64,000 bases of DNA, from positions 55,528,597 to 55,592,596 of the forward strand of contig CM065303.1 in NCBI GenBank assembly GCA_032871835.1, written 5' to 3'. A program made the translations under genes and the position numbers. This DNA comes from Dipteronia dyeriana. Its lineage: Eukaryota; Streptophyta; Magnoliopsida; Sapindales; Sapindaceae. This document shows positions 63,001 to 64,000 of this stretch, one piece after another (the first letter of the stretch is position 1; each line of letters starts with the position of its first letter). The notes beneath the pieces are model-generated. The model had not been told where the DNA came from. It saw only the letters and a list, made by a program, of their open reading frames with translations, and searched no databases.

Positions 63001-63540
63001 TAAAGTTAGAAATGTAGCTTGACTGAACAAGAGGCGTGTTTTGATTTGGATGGATAAAGATTTTTGTTTCAATTTGTTATTTTATGGAATTAAGAAGATT
63101 GGTACATATGGATCTATGTTTGAATCAAAGATTGATGAAGACTTTGGGGTCGTTTATTTTTTCCACTTAAAACTTAATAGGTCTAAATCATAATTATTAA
63201 GTTATTTTGATTGTTTGTTTTTTTAAATGGTCAAACAATTTAAAAATCCTAAAAAATAACTTAAAATAAAAAGTAAAAATTCCTGACTTTTAACTTAATT
63301 ACAAATCACTGAATTGCATTAAATGCAATCTAAAATCTTTTCTTCCGATACTATCCCTTCATATATAACATATTTCCAATTTTATCAAAATTACACATGG
63401 TATAGAAATCTTTATTTTAATATATTGCTTATTTTAAATAGCTTTAAAAATAAAAAATACCCCAAATAAAAAAGAACTCTAATCACTGTTCATATTGGTG
63501 TTTAATATCGATACTTTATTATAAAATTACGGTGATGTAT
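63001..63540. other. AT-rich DNA with a possible MITE fragment
   Basis: A GGGGTCGTTTATTTTTTCC block at about 63147 resembles a MITE end, but no partner end was found. Nothing else is recognised. Confidence 0.25.
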
Positions 63541-63546
63541 TTATAT

Positions 63547-63554
<8 letters not shown>

Positions 63555-63592
<38 letters not shown>
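63555..63592. repeat. (TA)n microsatellite
   Basis: About 19 uninterrupted TA units, with shorter runs just before them. Confidence 0.9.
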
Positions 63593-63597
<5 letters not shown>

Positions 63598-63789
63598 AGT
63601 GTTTTGTGTGGGTTTCCCTGATGTCTTTTTAATTTTTTGAATAAAAAAAAAATTTTCTTTTCTTAGAAAAATGAAGGTTGTTTATAATCAAAGATGAAGA
63701 TCATTATCATATATGTTCAAATATAATTATTACTTTTAGATTGTTTTTTATTCCATATTATGTGTATAATTGTTTAACATATGTATAAT

Positions 63790-63912
63790 AGCTAACCAGA
63801 AATCGAACCATAATAAAAATGAACAGAGTTGAACCGATCAACATAAGAAAACTGGAAAAAAAATCTGATTGAATCGGTTCGGTTCGGTTTATTGATTTTT
63901 TAACCATCCCTA
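63790..63912. mobile_element. Possible right end of a hAT-like MITE
   Basis: The segment is rich in GAACCG/CGGTTC blocks and ends AACCATCCCTA, like the right end of the element at 160-1376. The left end was not found, so this is partial. Confidence 0.4.
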
Positions 63913-64000
63913 GTAATTATGGTTAGGATATATCTTAATAATTAATTTTAAAAAGACTTCCATTTTTTTTTCTTTTTTTTTGAAAGAGGGAAAAAGTCCT

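Overview
This 64 kb window looks like AT-rich nuclear DNA from a flowering plant, probably a eudicot. It holds one clear intron-containing host gene inside a dense nest of transposable elements (TEs). The evidence is GT-AG introns, Copia, Tat-type Gypsy, LINE, hAT, PIF/Harbinger, Mutator and SINE sequences, and many (TA)n tracts. I see no prokaryotic signals such as operons or Shine-Dalgarno sites, and no CRISPR array. No sequence search was possible, so family names rest on motifs, terminal repeats, target-site duplications (TSDs) and comparison of repeats within the window.

Host gene (about 10.8-16.8 kb, + strand): a type 2 methionine aminopeptidase (MAP2) with 11 coding exons that join to 425 codons, and a probable intron in the 5' UTR. 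All five metal ligands are present. Intron 4 holds a decayed tandem copy of the end of exon 4, and intron 7 holds a Harbinger-type MITE.

Left flank (0-9 kb): a 1.2 kb hAT-like MITE; a Copia LTR containing a hAT-like MITE that itself contains a Harbinger-like MITE; a decayed Copia gag/protease region with a second LTR; a hAT transposase pseudogene abutting that LTR; and a 1.54 kb solo LTR with a perfect TSD.

17-36 kb: small elements (SINEs, hAT MITEs, a MULE-type MITE with roughly 230 bp inverted repeats), then LTR on LTR. These include fragments of an LTR family here called X, a solo LTR containing another solo LTR, a Gypsy 3' end with polypurine tract and LTR, an inverted related LTR, and a MULE transposase fragment.

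37.2-47.8 kb: a non-coding LTR retrotransposon (LARD type) on the + strand with roughly 1.8 kb LTRs, PBS and PPT. Its interior is largely tandem arrays (66 bp and 67 bp units). A solo X LTR interrupts its 3' LTR. At 49.7-56.8 kb lies a coding relative on the - strand, with pol (RT end, two RNase H regions, integrase) and, on the opposite strand near its 3' LTR, a degenerate intron-containing ORF resembling the 'putative gypsy type transposon' family. The pair looks like a non-autonomous element and its coding relative. Both have LTRs rich in GGTACC/GTAC sites.

Right end (57-64 kb): AT-rich unassigned DNA, then a broken LINE on the - strand with a YADD box and an RNase H split by an 897 bp solo LTR with a perfect TSD. 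I found no clearly new functional system. The most unusual signals are the GTAC-rich LTRs, the LARD/coding pair with its antisense ORF, the partial exon duplication in MAP2, and a 30 bp minisatellite on both sides of the truncated Gypsy element.
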